A stretch of 48,694 nucleotides of DNA from a virus. Positions within the stretch are counted from its first letter, which is position 1; every line of letters starts with the position of its first letter. The translations under genes and the position numbers were made by a program. Below are positions 1 to 8,363 of this stretch, in pieces. The notes beneath the pieces are model-generated. The model saw only the letters and a program-made list of their open reading frames with translations, made no database searches and was not told the origin of the DNA. The DNA lies in IMG/VR virus record IMGVR_UViG_3300046167_000269, positions 1 to 48,694 of that record. One strand, 5' to 3'.

Positions 1-371
1 ATGGCTGTTCTCTCCAAACCACAAAGCTCGTTCTTAATCTTTTGGAACTCACCCCAGTCTCTTAAGTGGGTGTCGCCATACAAACCATTAGAACAAATCC
101 TAATGTTTAGCCAAGTAGTACCTGTTAGTTCCTTTGAATGTAAAAGGGGATGACTGGCATCCATGTTTGACTTAGCAACTTTGTATTTACCATCAGAGGT
201 AAACCAAATCTCTGTTTCTTTTAATCGGTTCGCACCTTCTAGGGCTACTTGTTTTGAATCGCCATGCTTTCTTAATAAGGCAACCGTACTTTTAAAAGTT
301 CTACCTGCTTGGGTCACTCCGTTTGCACGGAGTTCCCATTGACCAAAGTAATCTGATTTAATAATTTGCAT
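1..371 (-). CDS. DUF7694-like protein, N-terminal 123 residues (gene continues across the window ends)
   Basis: The reading frame opens with ATG at 371-369, overlapping the stop of the upstream gene as TAATG, and stays open to base 1. It continues in frame from base 48694 to a TAA at 48552-48550 if the ends are joined, giving 171 residues. The joined protein contains NGLYGDTHLRDW, a KNELCGLERTAIEIYP segment that spans the junction, and YHLWVFPEG, which matches my memory of the DUF7694 phage family. Function is unknown. It is translationally coupled to the 85-residue gene upstream. Confidence 0.75.
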   Translation of the reverse strand, partial: MQIIKSDYFGQWELRANGVTQAGRTFKSTVALLRKHGDSKQVALEGANRLKETEIWFTSDGKYKVAKSNMDASHPLLHSKELTGTTWLNIRICSNGLYGDTHLRDWGEFQKIKNELCGLERTA

Positions 372-628
372 TAGCTCACCTTCTGAAAGTAGTGATCATT
401 AGACTGGCAGATAGAATCCCACTTGCTCCGTCTAATCTTTCTCCAAGACTTAGAGTTAAACAGATGCTTGTCTTTGAAGTAGTCTTTGACATAGACCCAC
501 TTGTAACCAAGCCTGACTGCTCTAGTACCGATACCTATATTGATACCCTTAATACTATGTTGGATGGACATATTGTTGAACCTGTAGAGTTCAAACTTAT
601 GCTTGGTCTTTCTCACTTTATTTTTCAT
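371..628 (-). CDS. Small basic protein of unknown function (85 aa)
   Basis: I do not recognise a family. The protein is rich in Lys, Arg and aromatic residues and has no obvious membrane segment, so nucleic-acid binding is possible but not shown. The start at 628 has a good ribosome binding site (AGGAGA, about 6 bases upstream), and a near-consensus minus-strand promoter lies at 674-701. Its stop overlaps the start of the DUF7694-like gene, so the two form an operon. A 116-codon frame on the other strand is treated as a shadow. Confidence 0.7.
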   Translation of the reverse strand: MKNKVRKTKHKFELYRFNNMSIQHSIKGINIGIGTRAVRLGYKWVYVKDYFKDKHLFNSKSWRKIRRSKWDSICQSNDHYFQKVS

Positions 629-673
629 ATTATCTTCTCCTATGAAGTTTCAATTTATTTCTTACCAATTACC

Positions 674-701
674 ATTATACCAGTTTGGGTCTATATTGCA
701 A
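674..701 (-). promoter_or_regulatory. Sigma70-type promoter with operator-like spacer
   Basis: On the minus strand TTGCAA (701-696) and TATAAT (679-674) are separated by 16 bases. The spacer holds ACCCAAACTGG (690-680), a degenerate version of the ACCCATNATGGGT element found in the other early promoters. It would drive the 85-residue gene and the end-spanning gene. Confidence 0.65.
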
Positions 702-731
702 GAAGTATTTTTTTTATATTTTTTTTAATGT

Positions 732-759
732 TTGGTTTTTAACCCCAATTCGGTATAAA
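732..759 (+). promoter_or_regulatory. Candidate promoter for the Mom-like gene
   Basis: TTGGTT (732-737) and TATAAA (754-759) are 16 bases apart, and the spacer contains ACCCCAATTCGGT, a weak match to the early operator. Together with the opposing promoter at 674-701 this makes 629-781 a divergent control region. The box matches are moderate, so this is tentative. Confidence 0.4.
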
Positions 760-781
760 ATTCAATGTTGGAAATAATAAA

Positions 782-1399
782 ATGAGTATCTATCAATCAA
801 CCCTGTTTGCAGAAGAAGAATCAATCTTTGTCGCAGATTACAGCATTCGCAGAATCCAATATCAAGAAGCGCTACCTTTTATTTTAAATATCCATTACGC
901 AAAGAGAGTACCAAGCATCAACTACGCATACGGTCTTTTTTTGCAACAAGAACTGGTTGGCATTGTGTCATATGGAATACCTGCATCTGCATCTTTATGT
1001 GAAGGAGTCGCAGGCAAGAACAACAAGCACCATGTCATAGAGTTAAATAGATTGGTTTTAAAACATAACAAAAAAAACGAAGCATCAATTCTTATAGGCG
1101 CATCTTTTAAACTATTACCCAAACCTAAGATCATAGTCTCTTACGCAGATACTAAAGAGAAACACTTAGGGGTTGTATATCAGGCAACCAACTTTATGTT
1201 CACTGGCACGACCAAAGAAAGAACAGACATGGCAGGTGCAGACGGTAAACACTCAAGACATCACCTAGGAGATGCAACCAAGAGAGTGCATAGAAGCGCA
1301 AAGCATAGATACATATATGTTATAGGTAATAAGAGAGATAAAAAGTTACTGATAAAACAGATCAATTATAAGGCTAAAGAATATCCAAAAATAAATTAG
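782..1399 (+). CDS. mom: Mom-like adenine-modification (GNAT-fold) protein
   Basis: Resembles the Mom family of phage Mu, a GNAT-fold enzyme that converts adenine in phage DNA to a carbamoylmethyl derivative and protects it from host restriction. Visible family features are HYAKR (38-42), IELNRLVL (86-93) before an acceptor-binding-like LIGASF, IIVSYADT (117-124) and HLGVVYQATNF (128-138). The length of 205 residues is near that of Mom family members. It precedes the packaging genes, so DNA could be modified before encapsidation. No Com-like translational regulator was seen nearby. Assignment rests on remembered motifs. Confidence 0.82.
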   Translation: MSIYQSTLFAEEESIFVADYSIRRIQYQEALPFILNIHYAKRVPSINYAYGLFLQQELVGIVSYGIPASASLCEGVAGKNNKHHVIELNRLVLKHNKKNEASILIGASFKLLPKPKIIVSYADTKEKHLGVVYQATNFMFTGTTKERTDMAGADGKHSRHHLGDATKRVHRSAKHRYIYVIGNKRDKKLLIKQINYKAKEYPKIN

Positions 1400-1452
1400 C
1401 TTTAATTTAATCTCAAAATGGAATATCATTGTTGCAGAAACATGATAGATAC

Positions 1453-1992
1453 ATGACAGATAAAAAAGCCAAAGTAAAAATCACAGATCAGATAAAGGAT
1501 GCAATCCGCAATGAGTATGTGCAGGGCGTAGAGCTAGACACAGGCGAAAGAACTATGTTTACTCTTGATGAGTTGATTGCAAAATACAATGTTTCTTCTA
1601 CCACCATCTACAGATTGTCTGCAAAAGACGGATGGAAAATGCAGAGAGAAGAATTTAGACACAAGCTGATTGCTGAGTTTGATGAGAAAAGACGAGAGCA
1701 GTTAGCAGAGGAAAGCATCAAGATTGATGAGCTTGCCTTAAAAATTTCCTATGAAATCTTTACCCATGTTCAGGGTTTAATAAAGTCAAATGACAAACCA
1801 AGTGGAATAGCATCATTATCACAAGCTGCAACCAATGCACAGAAGTTAGCTAAACTTGCATTAGGCGAAGCAACCCACAACATGAATCTAAATGCAAACA
1901 TCCAAGAAACAGATGCCTTCAGAGAAGCTATGGAATTGCTTGACTCAGTTGCAGAGCAACGCAGAGAAAGCAACGATAAAGCTGTACACTGA
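1453..1992 (+). CDS. terS: Terminase small subunit
   Basis: DNA-recognition subunit of the packaging motor. An N-terminal helix-turn-helix (about residues 25-55, with LDELIAKYNVSSTTIYRL) is followed by a long charged helical region for oligomerisation, as in many TerS proteins. I choose ATG 1453 (179 aa); an upstream TTG at 1429 would add eight residues. It lies directly before and overlaps the large subunit, the standard arrangement. Confidence 0.8.
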   Translation: MTDKKAKVKITDQIKDAIRNEYVQGVELDTGERTMFTLDELIAKYNVSSTTIYRLSAKDGWKMQREEFRHKLIAEFDEKRREQLAEESIKIDELALKISYEIFTHVQGLIKSNDKPSGIASLSQAATNAQKLAKLALGEATHNMNLNANIQETDAFREAMELLDSVAEQRRESNDKAVH

Positions 1993-3199
1993 TTGGCTTA
2001 AGACTGCTAGAGCAAAACAAATAGAACCTGCTGATGAGCATAACATTTGGCTCATACTTGCAGGTAGGGGTTGGGGTAAGACAAGAACTGGCGCACAGGA
2101 CATAGCTCTTTACGCCTTAAGAAATCCAAACACCATATGTGCAGTAGTAGCACCGACACACGGAGACTTACGCAGAGTTTGCTTTGGTGGGAACAGTGGC
2201 TTGCTTTCAATCATTCCTGACGAGTGTTATTCATCCAGTGCAGATTACAAAGGTTATTCATCTAGTCTGTCAGAGATAAGATTATTTAATGGCTCTAAGA
2301 TTGTTGGGTATGCAGCACAAGAGCCTGAAAGACTTAGAGGACCACAGTTTCATAGAGCATGGTGTGATGAGATTGCAGCTTGGCGTTATCCTGAAGCCCT
2401 AGACCAATTAATGTTTGGTCTTAGACTTGGAGATAATCCTAAGTGCGTGATCACAACTACACCTAAACCTAACAAGATGATTAAGACCTTGGTAGAAAGA
2501 GATGATGTCAGTGTTACCAGTGGTTCAACCTTTGAGAATGAAGATAACTTAGCCCAGTCAGCATTAGATATGTTAAAGCGTAGATATGAAGGAACAACGC
2601 TAGGCAGACAAGAACTCTACGCTGAAATCATAGAAGAATTAGAAGGAGCATTGTGGTCAAACAAACTTATTGATGAAGCAAGACTGCCTGAAGATACAGA
2701 AAAAGAGCTTAAGCAAATTATAGTAGCTATAGACCCTGCTGTAACAAACAACGAAGATTCAGATGAAACAGGCATCATGGTAGTAGGCAAAGACCATAAT
2801 AATGAGTATTATGTACTAGAAGATGCTTCAGGAAAGTACAGCCCTGACGGTTGGGCTAGAAAAGCTATCAATTGCTTTTATGATTGGGATGCAGATAGAA
2901 TAGTAGCTGAAGTAAATAACGGTGGCGATTTGGTGGAAAGACTATTACGAGGAATGGATGTAAACATTCCTTATAGGTCTGTAAGAGCTACAAGAGGTAA
3001 AATGGTAAGAGCCGAACCTGTTGCAGCACTTTACGAGCAAAGGCGTGTTCATCACATTGGTTATTTTCCTGAATTAGAATCACAGTTGTGTAGCTATACA
3101 GGAGAGACAAAACCTAGTCCTGACAGATTGGATGCTTTGGTTTGGGGTATATCCGAGATCAGCAAGTCTAAAGGCGAAGTAAATTGGAGAATAAGCTAA
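1913..3199 (+). CDS. terL: Terminase large subunit
   Basis: ATPase and nuclease of the DNA packaging motor. With the start at 1913, Walker A is GRGWGKT (51-57), Walker B is the WCDE of HRAWCDEIA, and the RNase H-like nuclease carboxylates appear in IVAIDPA, VAEVNNGG and SPDRLDAL. The start is uncertain: ATG 1892, ATG 1913, TTG 1940 and TTG 1949 share the frame, none has a strong ribosome binding site, and all overlap terS. The stop overlaps the portal start as TAATG. Confidence 0.93.
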   Translation: MPSEKLWNCLTQLQSNAEKATIKLYTDWLKTARAKQIEPADEHNIWLILAGRGWGKTRTGAQDIALYALRNPNTICAVVAPTHGDLRRVCFGGNSGLLSIIPDECYSSSADYKGYSSSLSEIRLFNGSKIVGYAAQEPERLRGPQFHRAWCDEIAAWRYPEALDQLMFGLRLGDNPKCVITTTPKPNKMIKTLVERDDVSVTSGSTFENEDNLAQSALDMLKRRYEGTTLGRQELYAEIIEELEGALWSNKLIDEARLPEDTEKELKQIIVAIDPAVTNNEDSDETGIMVVGKDHNNEYYVLEDASGKYSPDGWARKAINCFYDWDADRIVAEVNNGGDLVERLLRGMDVNIPYRSVRATRGKMVRAEPVAALYEQRRVHHIGYFPELESQLCSYTGETKPSPDRLDALVWGISEISKSKGEVNWRIS

Positions 3200-4558
3200 T
3201 GGCAGAACAAACATTTTTACAAAGATTGTTTAACAGACAACCTGTTGAACGCAAAAATTCAAACATGATGGGTTACTTTGGTGTTGGCACTGAAGAAGCA
3301 AAGTCGTATAAATATCAAGACCTAGCAAAAGAAGGCTACCTTAAAAACGCTATTGTTTATAGATGCGTTAATGAGATTAGCAAAGGTGCAAGTGCAGTAC
3401 CATTTGTTGTTAAGGCAGGCGATCAAATAATAGAACAACATCCGTTAATTGATTTATTGCAAAGACCTAATCCACTGCAATCCTACAGTGAGTTTTTTAA
3501 TAGCCTGTTTGGTTATGTGTTACTTAGCGGTAATGCTTACATACTTAAGACTGGCTCTGATATGGGAGCGCCAAAAGAACTGCATCAACTTAGACCTGAC
3601 CGTATAAACATAAAGGGAAGTGGCAAACCCATACCTGAGAAATATGAGTACATGGTCAATGGCAGAGTCAGCAATACTTATCTTGTTGATCAAGAAAATG
3701 GATTTAGTGAACTTAAACACATTAAGCTATGGAATCCATTAGACGATTACTACGGTTTGAGTCCAATGAGTGCTGCTGCTGTAGAGGTAGATCAATTCAA
3801 TATGTCTAGTAAACACAATGTAAATCTTCTACAGAATGGTGCTAGACCAAGTGGTGCAGTTATATTTAAACCACAAGATGATGCAGGCTTTGCAGTCAAT
3901 CTTAGTGAATCACAAAGACAACAACTTATCACTGACATGAATAATAGATTTACTGGTGCAAACAACGCAGGCAGACCTATGTTACTAGAAGGAGACTTTG
4001 ACTGGAAAGAGATGGGTCTTAGTCCTAAAGGACATGGACTTCCTTAACCTTAAGCATATGAGTGCAACAGACATTGCTCTATGTTTTGGTGTACCTAGTC
4101 AGCTTGTAGGTGTTCCTGATAGTCAGACCTACGCCAATGTCGCAGAAGCAAGACTTGCTTTGTATGAAGAAACAATTATTCCACATCTAAGAAAGATGGC
4201 ATCAGACCTAAACGAATGGTTAGTGCCATTGTTTGATGATCGTTTAACACTAGAGTTTGACATAGATGCAATCCCTGCTTTGTCAGAGAGAGTTAAGAGA
4301 ACCTATGAGAATGTTACATCTGCTGTAAGAGAAGGCATCATGACTAGAAACGAAGCTAGACAACAGCTTGGCTTAGAACCTGTTGATGGGGCAGATGACC
4401 TCTACATATCAGCTAATCTATTCCCTCTTACTGACGAAGGTGTAGAGAAGCCTGAGAACCCAGTTAATGAAGAAGATTTAGAAGATTATGATGATGAAGA
4501 AACTGATAAGGAAATAGCTTTCTTATTAGAAGAAGAAAAAGGCTTTGTCAGATATTAA
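3199..4558 (+). CDS. Portal protein (HK97 type), interrupted by a frameshift
   Basis: Forms the dodecameric head vertex through which DNA passes. The frame from ATG 3199 (ribosome binding site GGAG) shows typical portal sequence such as AIVYRCVNEIS, LLQRPNP and WNPLDDYYGLSPMSAA, but stops at 4047. The remainder lies in the +1 frame up to 4558. One surplus G in AAAGGACATG at 4030-4031 separates GLSPK from DMDFLNLKHM, and GLSPKDMDF is the conserved portal motif. Removing one base gives a normal portal of about 450 residues. A sequencing or assembly error is likelier than a broken gene, since portal is essential. Confidence 0.88.
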
Positions 4559-5222
4559 TACGATTCCTACCAGTGAAATGGCAGAAGAAGCTAAGAGAGG
4601 GCTTGAGCTTAGAAAAAAGTTCAATAGGGGCGGTACTGCTGTAGGTGTTGCTCGTGCAAATCAATTGGTTGCCAAAGAAAGGCTATCTATATCTACCTGT
4701 TAAAAGAATGTACAGCTTCTTTAGTCGTCATGAGGTAGACAAACAAGGGTCAGGGTTTCAGACAAGGCGAAGAAGGCTATCCAAGCGCAGGTAAGATTGC
4801 ATGGTTACTTTGGGGCGGAGATTCAGGCTTTGCTTGGTCAAAAAGAAAACGCCAACAAATCATCACAGAAGAAGATAAAGAGTTTGCTTTACAAGACCAT
4901 GTAGAGTCTAAAGAAGATCAGAAGGCGCTATCAGGCAAAGGTAAAAGAAGCTCTTAAAGGCAAGGTAGAAGATCACAACGAAAAACACGGCAACAGCAAG
5001 ACTAAAAGAGCTAACCTAAGAATGCTTGAAGCAGTCTTTAGAAGGGGTGTCGGAGCTTACAGAACTAACCCTTCAAGCGTAAGACCTAGTGTAAGCTCGC
5101 CTGATCAATGGGCATATGCAAGAGTAAATAGCTTCTTAAGGGCTTTATCATCAGGCAAGTTCAGAGGTGGCAAGCATGACACTGATTTATTTCCTAAAGG
5201 GCATCCATTATCTAGCAAATGA
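4545..5222 (+). CDS. Conserved phage protein of unknown function, with three frameshifts
   Basis: Three single-base insertions, near 4698-4701 (ACCTGTT), 4759 (TTTCAGA) and 4940-4941 (AAAGGTA), break one gene into four frames. Read through, it gives a family seen next to phage portal genes: EMAEEAKRGLELRKKFNRGG, an FSRHEVDK segment, YPSAGKIAWLLWGGD and, near the end, GKFRGGKHDTDLFPKGHPL. A TTG at 4545, preceded by AAAAGG and overlapping the portal end, fits as start. Only the last 66 codons (5022-5222) are open without correction. Function is unknown; it is likely part of the head module. Confidence 0.65.
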
Positions 5223-6034
5223 GAAACAACACTAAAAGGCTTAATGATTTTAGGCAAGGCAGAGTTAATTCAAGAGCAGAAGCAAGAAGGCAATTAGTTT
5301 TAAGAAACAATTTAGAAAAAAGATTTTTTAGAAAGCTAAATACTCTTTTTAGAAAGTTTGTTAATGTTCATATGCACCTTTATAAACAGTATGGAATCTA
5401 TGAGCCTACTGTTGCAGTCCAATCTTTAAACGAAGATTTTTTTCCACTGATACTGGCTCATTACAGAAGAACCTTTCAAGCTATCTATAAACTCAATGAA
5501 GATAAATACGAAATGATGCGTAAGGCTGATGAAGCCTTTGTGTTTGGTAGAAGCGTAGACTTTGAAGCTGTAGTTAATGAATATTTTACTGGCAGACAAT
5601 TAATACTGGCAGGTATATCAGAAAGAATGGCAACAAGAATAAGCAGGCTAATAGAACAAGGCAGAGCAGATAATCTTACATTGCCACAGATAGCTAAACT
5701 GGTATCAGATAAATTCTTGCCAATCAGCAGAAGCCGTGCAGCACTTATAGCAAGAACTGAAACACATAGCGCAGCTTCTTTTGCAAATCATGCCTATCAT
5801 GCAACCGTTGAGAAAGACTTAGGTGTAAAGATGTTAAAGAAGTGGGTAGCAACAAATGATGCAAGAACAAGGTCAACACATTCACAAGCAAACGGACAAA
5901 CGGTAGATATGGCAGAGGACTTTATTGTTGGTGGAGTTCCAATGGGATTTGCAGGTGATTCTAAAGGTGGTGCAAAAAATGTTATTAATTGCAGATGCGT
6001 AATTGTCTATGCTGATGAAAGGGATATGACCTAA
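5219..6034 (+). CDS. Minor head / head morphogenesis protein (Mu gpF, SPP1 gp7 family)
   Basis: Internal head protein that associates with the portal during assembly. The N-terminal half is helical and basic. The C-terminal half carries the family signature: SRAALIARTETHSAASFANH (residues about 175-194), a KKWVATNDARTRSTHSQANG segment and KNVINCRCVIVYADE, including the conserved NCRC. At 271 residues it is a normal length. Start ATG 5219 overlaps the previous stop (ATGA). It ends tail to tail with the minus-strand island. Confidence 0.87.
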   Translation: MRNNTKRLNDFRQGRVNSRAEARRQLVLRNNLEKRFFRKLNTLFRKFVNVHMHLYKQYGIYEPTVAVQSLNEDFFPLILAHYRRTFQAIYKLNEDKYEMMRKADEAFVFGRSVDFEAVVNEYFTGRQLILAGISERMATRISRLIEQGRADNLTLPQIAKLVSDKFLPISRSRAALIARTETHSAASFANHAYHATVEKDLGVKMLKKWVATNDARTRSTHSQANGQTVDMAEDFIVGGVPMGFAGDSKGGAKNVINCRCVIVYADERDMT

Positions 6035-6381
6035 TCAGTCCAGTCATACCCCCTAGTAAATCCAAGAGTACCCTTAGTTCTATTAAGACTAGACCAATGA
6101 ACGGCAAATGCTTTGCTTAAAACTACAGGGTCAATCCAAATCTCTTGATCAAAGATAGACTCAGGCTTTTCAAAATAATCTTTGCTCCATGATCTTCTAA
6201 GCCTTGCAGAGATAATTGTGTTGTATGAGACATTAGCCAAGCAAACTTCTTCTAGGGTATAGCTGTCATCAAAGATGATTGACTCACAGAAATCCAATGC
6301 TTGCTCTAATGTAGTGCCATCCTCGCAGACCCCATCTAAGATGAGGTCTTTGAGTTCCTTAAGTGTGAATAAGGTATTCAT
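6031..6381 (-). CDS. Hypothetical protein (116 aa), minus-strand island
   Basis: I do not recognise a family. The protein is acidic and soluble-looking with no membrane segment, and has helical N-terminal sequence followed by an aromatic-rich C-terminus. It starts inside the stop of the upstream gene (ATGA), so it is co-transcribed from the promoter at 6756-6785. Its stop overlaps the stop of the plus-strand minor head gene by a few bases, with no terminator visible between them. Confidence 0.65.
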   Translation of the reverse strand: MNTLFTLKELKDLILDGVCEDGTTLEQALDFCESIIFDDSYTLEEVCLANVSYNTIISARLRRSWSKDYFEKPESIFDQEIWIDPVVLSKAFAVHWSSLNRTKGTLGFTRGYDWTD

Positions 6382-6710
6382 TTTTGCACCTTTTCTTTTT
6401 TTCTTGCTCTTAATACAAGCGCAATTATTTTGTCATGCAACTTGTCAGCTTTATCATAATCATCACACATAAAGTATTCGCATTTATCATTTGGATTAAT
6501 ATATTCTTTTGCATCAGTGGGTATGCCAGTGAAGTTAAGCTCTAACAGACTGCTTAAAATCTCAAGTTCCTCATGTGTAAACTCAAGACTCTTAGCCTTT
6601 TGTCTTTTGCACATAGCAACAAAGTTTTTTTGTGCTGTTTTTTTATCAACAGCTTGTGTAGTCCATCCAGTATATTCACCTTCTGTTACTCGGTAGGTTT
6701 GTTTTTTCAT
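6378..6710 (-). CDS. Hypothetical protein (110 aa), minus-strand island
   Basis: Not recognised. The middle contains HEELEILSSLLELNF and an acidic stretch with CEYFMCDDYDKADKLHDKI, and the protein ends in a Lys/Arg-rich tail. It sits behind a complete control leader (promoter, operator, hairpin, AGGA ribosome binding site) shared nearly word for word with three other early genes. It is the first gene of a two-gene unit with 6031-6381. Confidence 0.7.
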   Translation of the reverse strand: MKKQTYRVTEGEYTGWTTQAVDKKTAQKNFVAMCKRQKAKSLEFTHEELEILSSLLELNFTGIPTDAKEYINPNDKCEYFMCDDYDKADKLHDKIIALVLRARKKEKVQK

Positions 6711-6722
6711 TTTATTTTATCC

Positions 6723-6735
6723 TGCTCTGTGAGCA
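6723..6735 (-). promoter_or_regulatory. Leader hairpin next to the ribosome binding site
   Basis: In the minus-strand transcript TGCTC-ACA-GAGCA forms a 5-bp stem with a 3-base loop, followed directly by AGGA and the ATG about 9 bases on. The same hairpin is upstream of the genes starting at 7339 and 43073, and with a compensating base-pair change at 8351. Confidence 0.55.
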
Positions 6736-6755
6736 TCAATTTAATTTATACAGTA

Positions 6756-6785
6756 AGTATATACCCATAATGGGTTTGTATGCAA
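6756..6785 (-). promoter_or_regulatory. Early promoter with palindromic operator
   Basis: Minus strand: TTGCAT (6785-6780), 18-base spacer, TATACT (6761-6756). The spacer contains the palindrome ACCCATTATGGGT (6775-6763). It lies just inside the terminator of the upstream unit. It would drive 6710-6031. Confidence 0.68.
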
Positions 6786-6828
6786 CACTTTTCTTTAAAT
6801 AAAAAAAACCCCCAGTAAAGGGGGTCTT
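6781..6828. repeat. 48-bp direct repeat, copy 1
   Basis: Identical over 48 bases to 7406-7453. Each copy contains an intrinsic minus-strand terminator and most of the -35 box of the next promoter. The pair brackets the single gene 6851-7339. Confidence 0.85.
6796..6826 (-). terminator. Rho-independent terminator
   Basis: On the minus strand CCCCC-TTTACT-GGGGG is followed by eight T, a standard intrinsic terminator, 25 bases past the stop of the 6851-7339 gene. It is inside one copy of a 48-bp exact direct repeat. Confidence 0.8.
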
Positions 6829-6850
6829 TCTCACAAGAATGAGGTATTTA

Positions 6851-7339
6851 TTAAAAAACCGTTTGATCTTTATTGTCATCAATAAAAGCTACAATCTTTT
6901 GTAAGACTGCATCATCCCACTTATGGAAATTGTGACTTCTATATAATCTTTTATTACCAATAAATTCTATTGCATAATTAAAGTTACAACCTGTATCAAC
7001 TATCTTAGTAAATAATTGATAAGACAATTTACCTTCTTTTCTGCTAAACATAACACCAATGCTTTCATTAACATCACCAAGCAACCTTTCTGAAAAGAAG
7101 TGTCCATCAGCAGCACCACCCATCTCAGTGAACCAAGTTGTCGGAAATGTCCAACCATCTATTATGAAGGCATCGTTATGTGCAAAGTTAATTATTGAGT
7201 CGGTTGTGTTAAACAAGATAGTGGTTTCGCTACCATCTAGTTTATTTATACCATTTTCTAAATAGAGTTGATGTGAAAATGCTTCACTCTTTGCTGTGTA
7301 CTCTAACCACTCTCTGTCGCTTTCTATAAATTCTATCAT
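6851..7339 (-). CDS. Hypothetical protein (162 aa), one-gene cassette
   Basis: Not recognised. The sequence looks globular, with WLEYTAKSEAFSHQLY near the start, FIIDGWTFPTTWFTEMGG in the middle and a C-terminal helical end; no membrane segment or metal motif is evident. The gene has its own promoter, operator and leader hairpin (7351-7410) and its own terminator (6796-6826), and is bracketed by 48-bp direct repeats. This arrangement is that of a moron, a passenger gene expressed independently of the operon around it. Confidence 0.68.
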   Translation of the reverse strand: MIEFIESDREWLEYTAKSEAFSHQLYLENGINKLDGSETTILFNTTDSIINFAHNDAFIIDGWTFPTTWFTEMGGAADGHFFSERLLGDVNESIGVMFSRKEGKLSYQLFTKIVDTGCNFNYAIEFIGNKRLYRSHNFHKWDDAVLQKIVAFIDDNKDQTVF

Positions 7340-7350
7340 TTTATTTTTCC

Positions 7351-7363
7351 TGCTCTATGAGCA
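7351..7363 (-). promoter_or_regulatory. Leader hairpin next to the ribosome binding site
   Basis: TGCTC-ATA-GAGCA on the minus strand, 5-bp stem with a loop differing by one base from that at 6723-6735, followed by AGGA and the ATG at 7339. Confidence 0.5.
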
Positions 7364-7381
7364 TCAAGTTAATATTTGATA

Positions 7382-7410
7382 ACTATAAACCCATTACGGA
7401 ATATATGCAA
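7382..7410 (-). promoter_or_regulatory. Early promoter with half-palindromic operator
   Basis: Minus strand: TTGCAT (7410-7405), 17-base spacer, TATAGT (7387-7382). The spacer carries ATTCCGTAATGGGT, in which one half-site matches the operator and the other is degenerate. Drives the 7339-6851 cassette. Confidence 0.62.
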
Positions 7411-7453
7411 CACTTTTCTTTAAATAAAAAAAACCCCCAGTAAAGGGGGTCTT
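7406..7453. repeat. 48-bp direct repeat, copy 2
   Basis: Exact copy of 6781-6828, containing the terminator of the 8351-7473 gene and part of the promoter of the 7339-6851 gene. Confidence 0.85.
7426..7451 (-). terminator. Rho-independent terminator
   Basis: Same CCCCC-TTTACT-GGGGG stem and T8 run as at 6796-6826, about 20 bases past the stop of the 7473-8351 gene. Confidence 0.8.
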
Positions 7454-7472
7454 AATTTTGAAGAATATAAAC

Positions 7473-8351
7473 TTACCCTAGAAGTTCCTCTAGGGCTTTT
7501 TTACCAACCTTCTTACCATCAACATATGTATAAGCTGTAAATTTCTTGTAAGTTCTATTTCTCTTACAAACAACCTTAAGAGTTTTTCCATTAACTTCTT
7601 TTTCAGCTTCAGATTCCAAAACAAAAAATCTTTGTTTTTTAAACTCTCTGCCATCCCAAGAAGTTTTAATCTCTATAGTTGGTTCTTCATTAAGAATGTC
7701 AGCAGATGCGATCTCAGATAATTCCTTAACAACTTTGCTTACAAGATTAGATTCAATTAAAGGCTTACCATAAAACTTTTCTATAAGCTCTTGTAAAAAA
7801 TACTTATGACCTTCTGCTTGATCTTTAATGTTTTTTAATCTTCTAGCTCTAGTTTCTCTCCAACTTTGAAGATACCTAGCAGGAGTTTTGTAATCAACCT
7901 CATCACAAATAAGTCTAAATTCATCAAATGTAAAAGCAACACTTGTATAGCCTTGCTCTACATATTTTTTGTATCTGCTTCTCATATAGTCTTGCGGTGA
8001 TAGTTTTAAATCATTAAGAGCATCATATGAGTGAAACATATTATAGATACTAGGTAATTCAACAAACTTTCCGTCCAACTTATATCCATATACAGTCTCA
8101 GGAAACCAATCGTTAACAGAATCTAAAGATGATTGTAGACTAGCTATTTTCTTATCTAGAGAAGCGATAGTTTTGTCAGCTAGAGTTCTGTCTAGTTGTA
8201 TTGGTAAGTTATCAGCACCACTACATACACCGTTAAAAAACCCCCAAGAAACATCATAGCCATGTTTAGCTAATCCGTTATGAGAGTTATCAACAGCGTG
8301 CATAGCACCGCAAACCTGACAATGACCTTTGTGTGTGTGAGTTGTTTTCAT
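7473..8351 (-). CDS. Hypothetical protein with N-terminal Cys/His cluster (292 aa)
   Basis: Function not recognised. The N-terminus has HCQVCGAMHAV, then AKHGYDVSWGFFNGVCSGA, a Cys/His pattern that recurs in phage and plasmid proteins of unknown role and may bind zinc. A coiled-coil-like segment follows (KTIASLDKKIASLQSSLDSV), then a long helical middle and a basic C-terminal domain with KVVCKRNRTYKKFTAYTYVD. It is the first gene of the island, with its own promoter leader and terminator. Confidence 0.7.
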   Translation of the reverse strand: MKTTHTHKGHCQVCGAMHAVDNSHNGLAKHGYDVSWGFFNGVCSGADNLPIQLDRTLADKTIASLDKKIASLQSSLDSVNDWFPETVYGYKLDGKFVELPSIYNMFHSYDALNDLKLSPQDYMRSRYKKYVEQGYTSVAFTFDEFRLICDEVDYKTPARYLQSWRETRARRLKNIKDQAEGHKYFLQELIEKFYGKPLIESNLVSKVVKELSEIASADILNEEPTIEIKTSWDGREFKKQRFFVLESEAEKEVNGKTLKVVCKRNRTYKKFTAYTYVDGKKVGKKALEELLG

Positions 8352-8363
8352 TTTATTTTTCCT

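Noticed and set aside
392-742. Plus-strand open frame of 116 codons opposite the small basic gene
   Set aside because: It overlaps a minus-strand gene with a strong ribosome binding site and promoter, and has no ribosome binding site of its own.
4028-4047. Programmed +1 frameshift in the portal gene
   Set aside because: No known +1 shift signal is visible, and three similar insertions next door make sequence error more likely.
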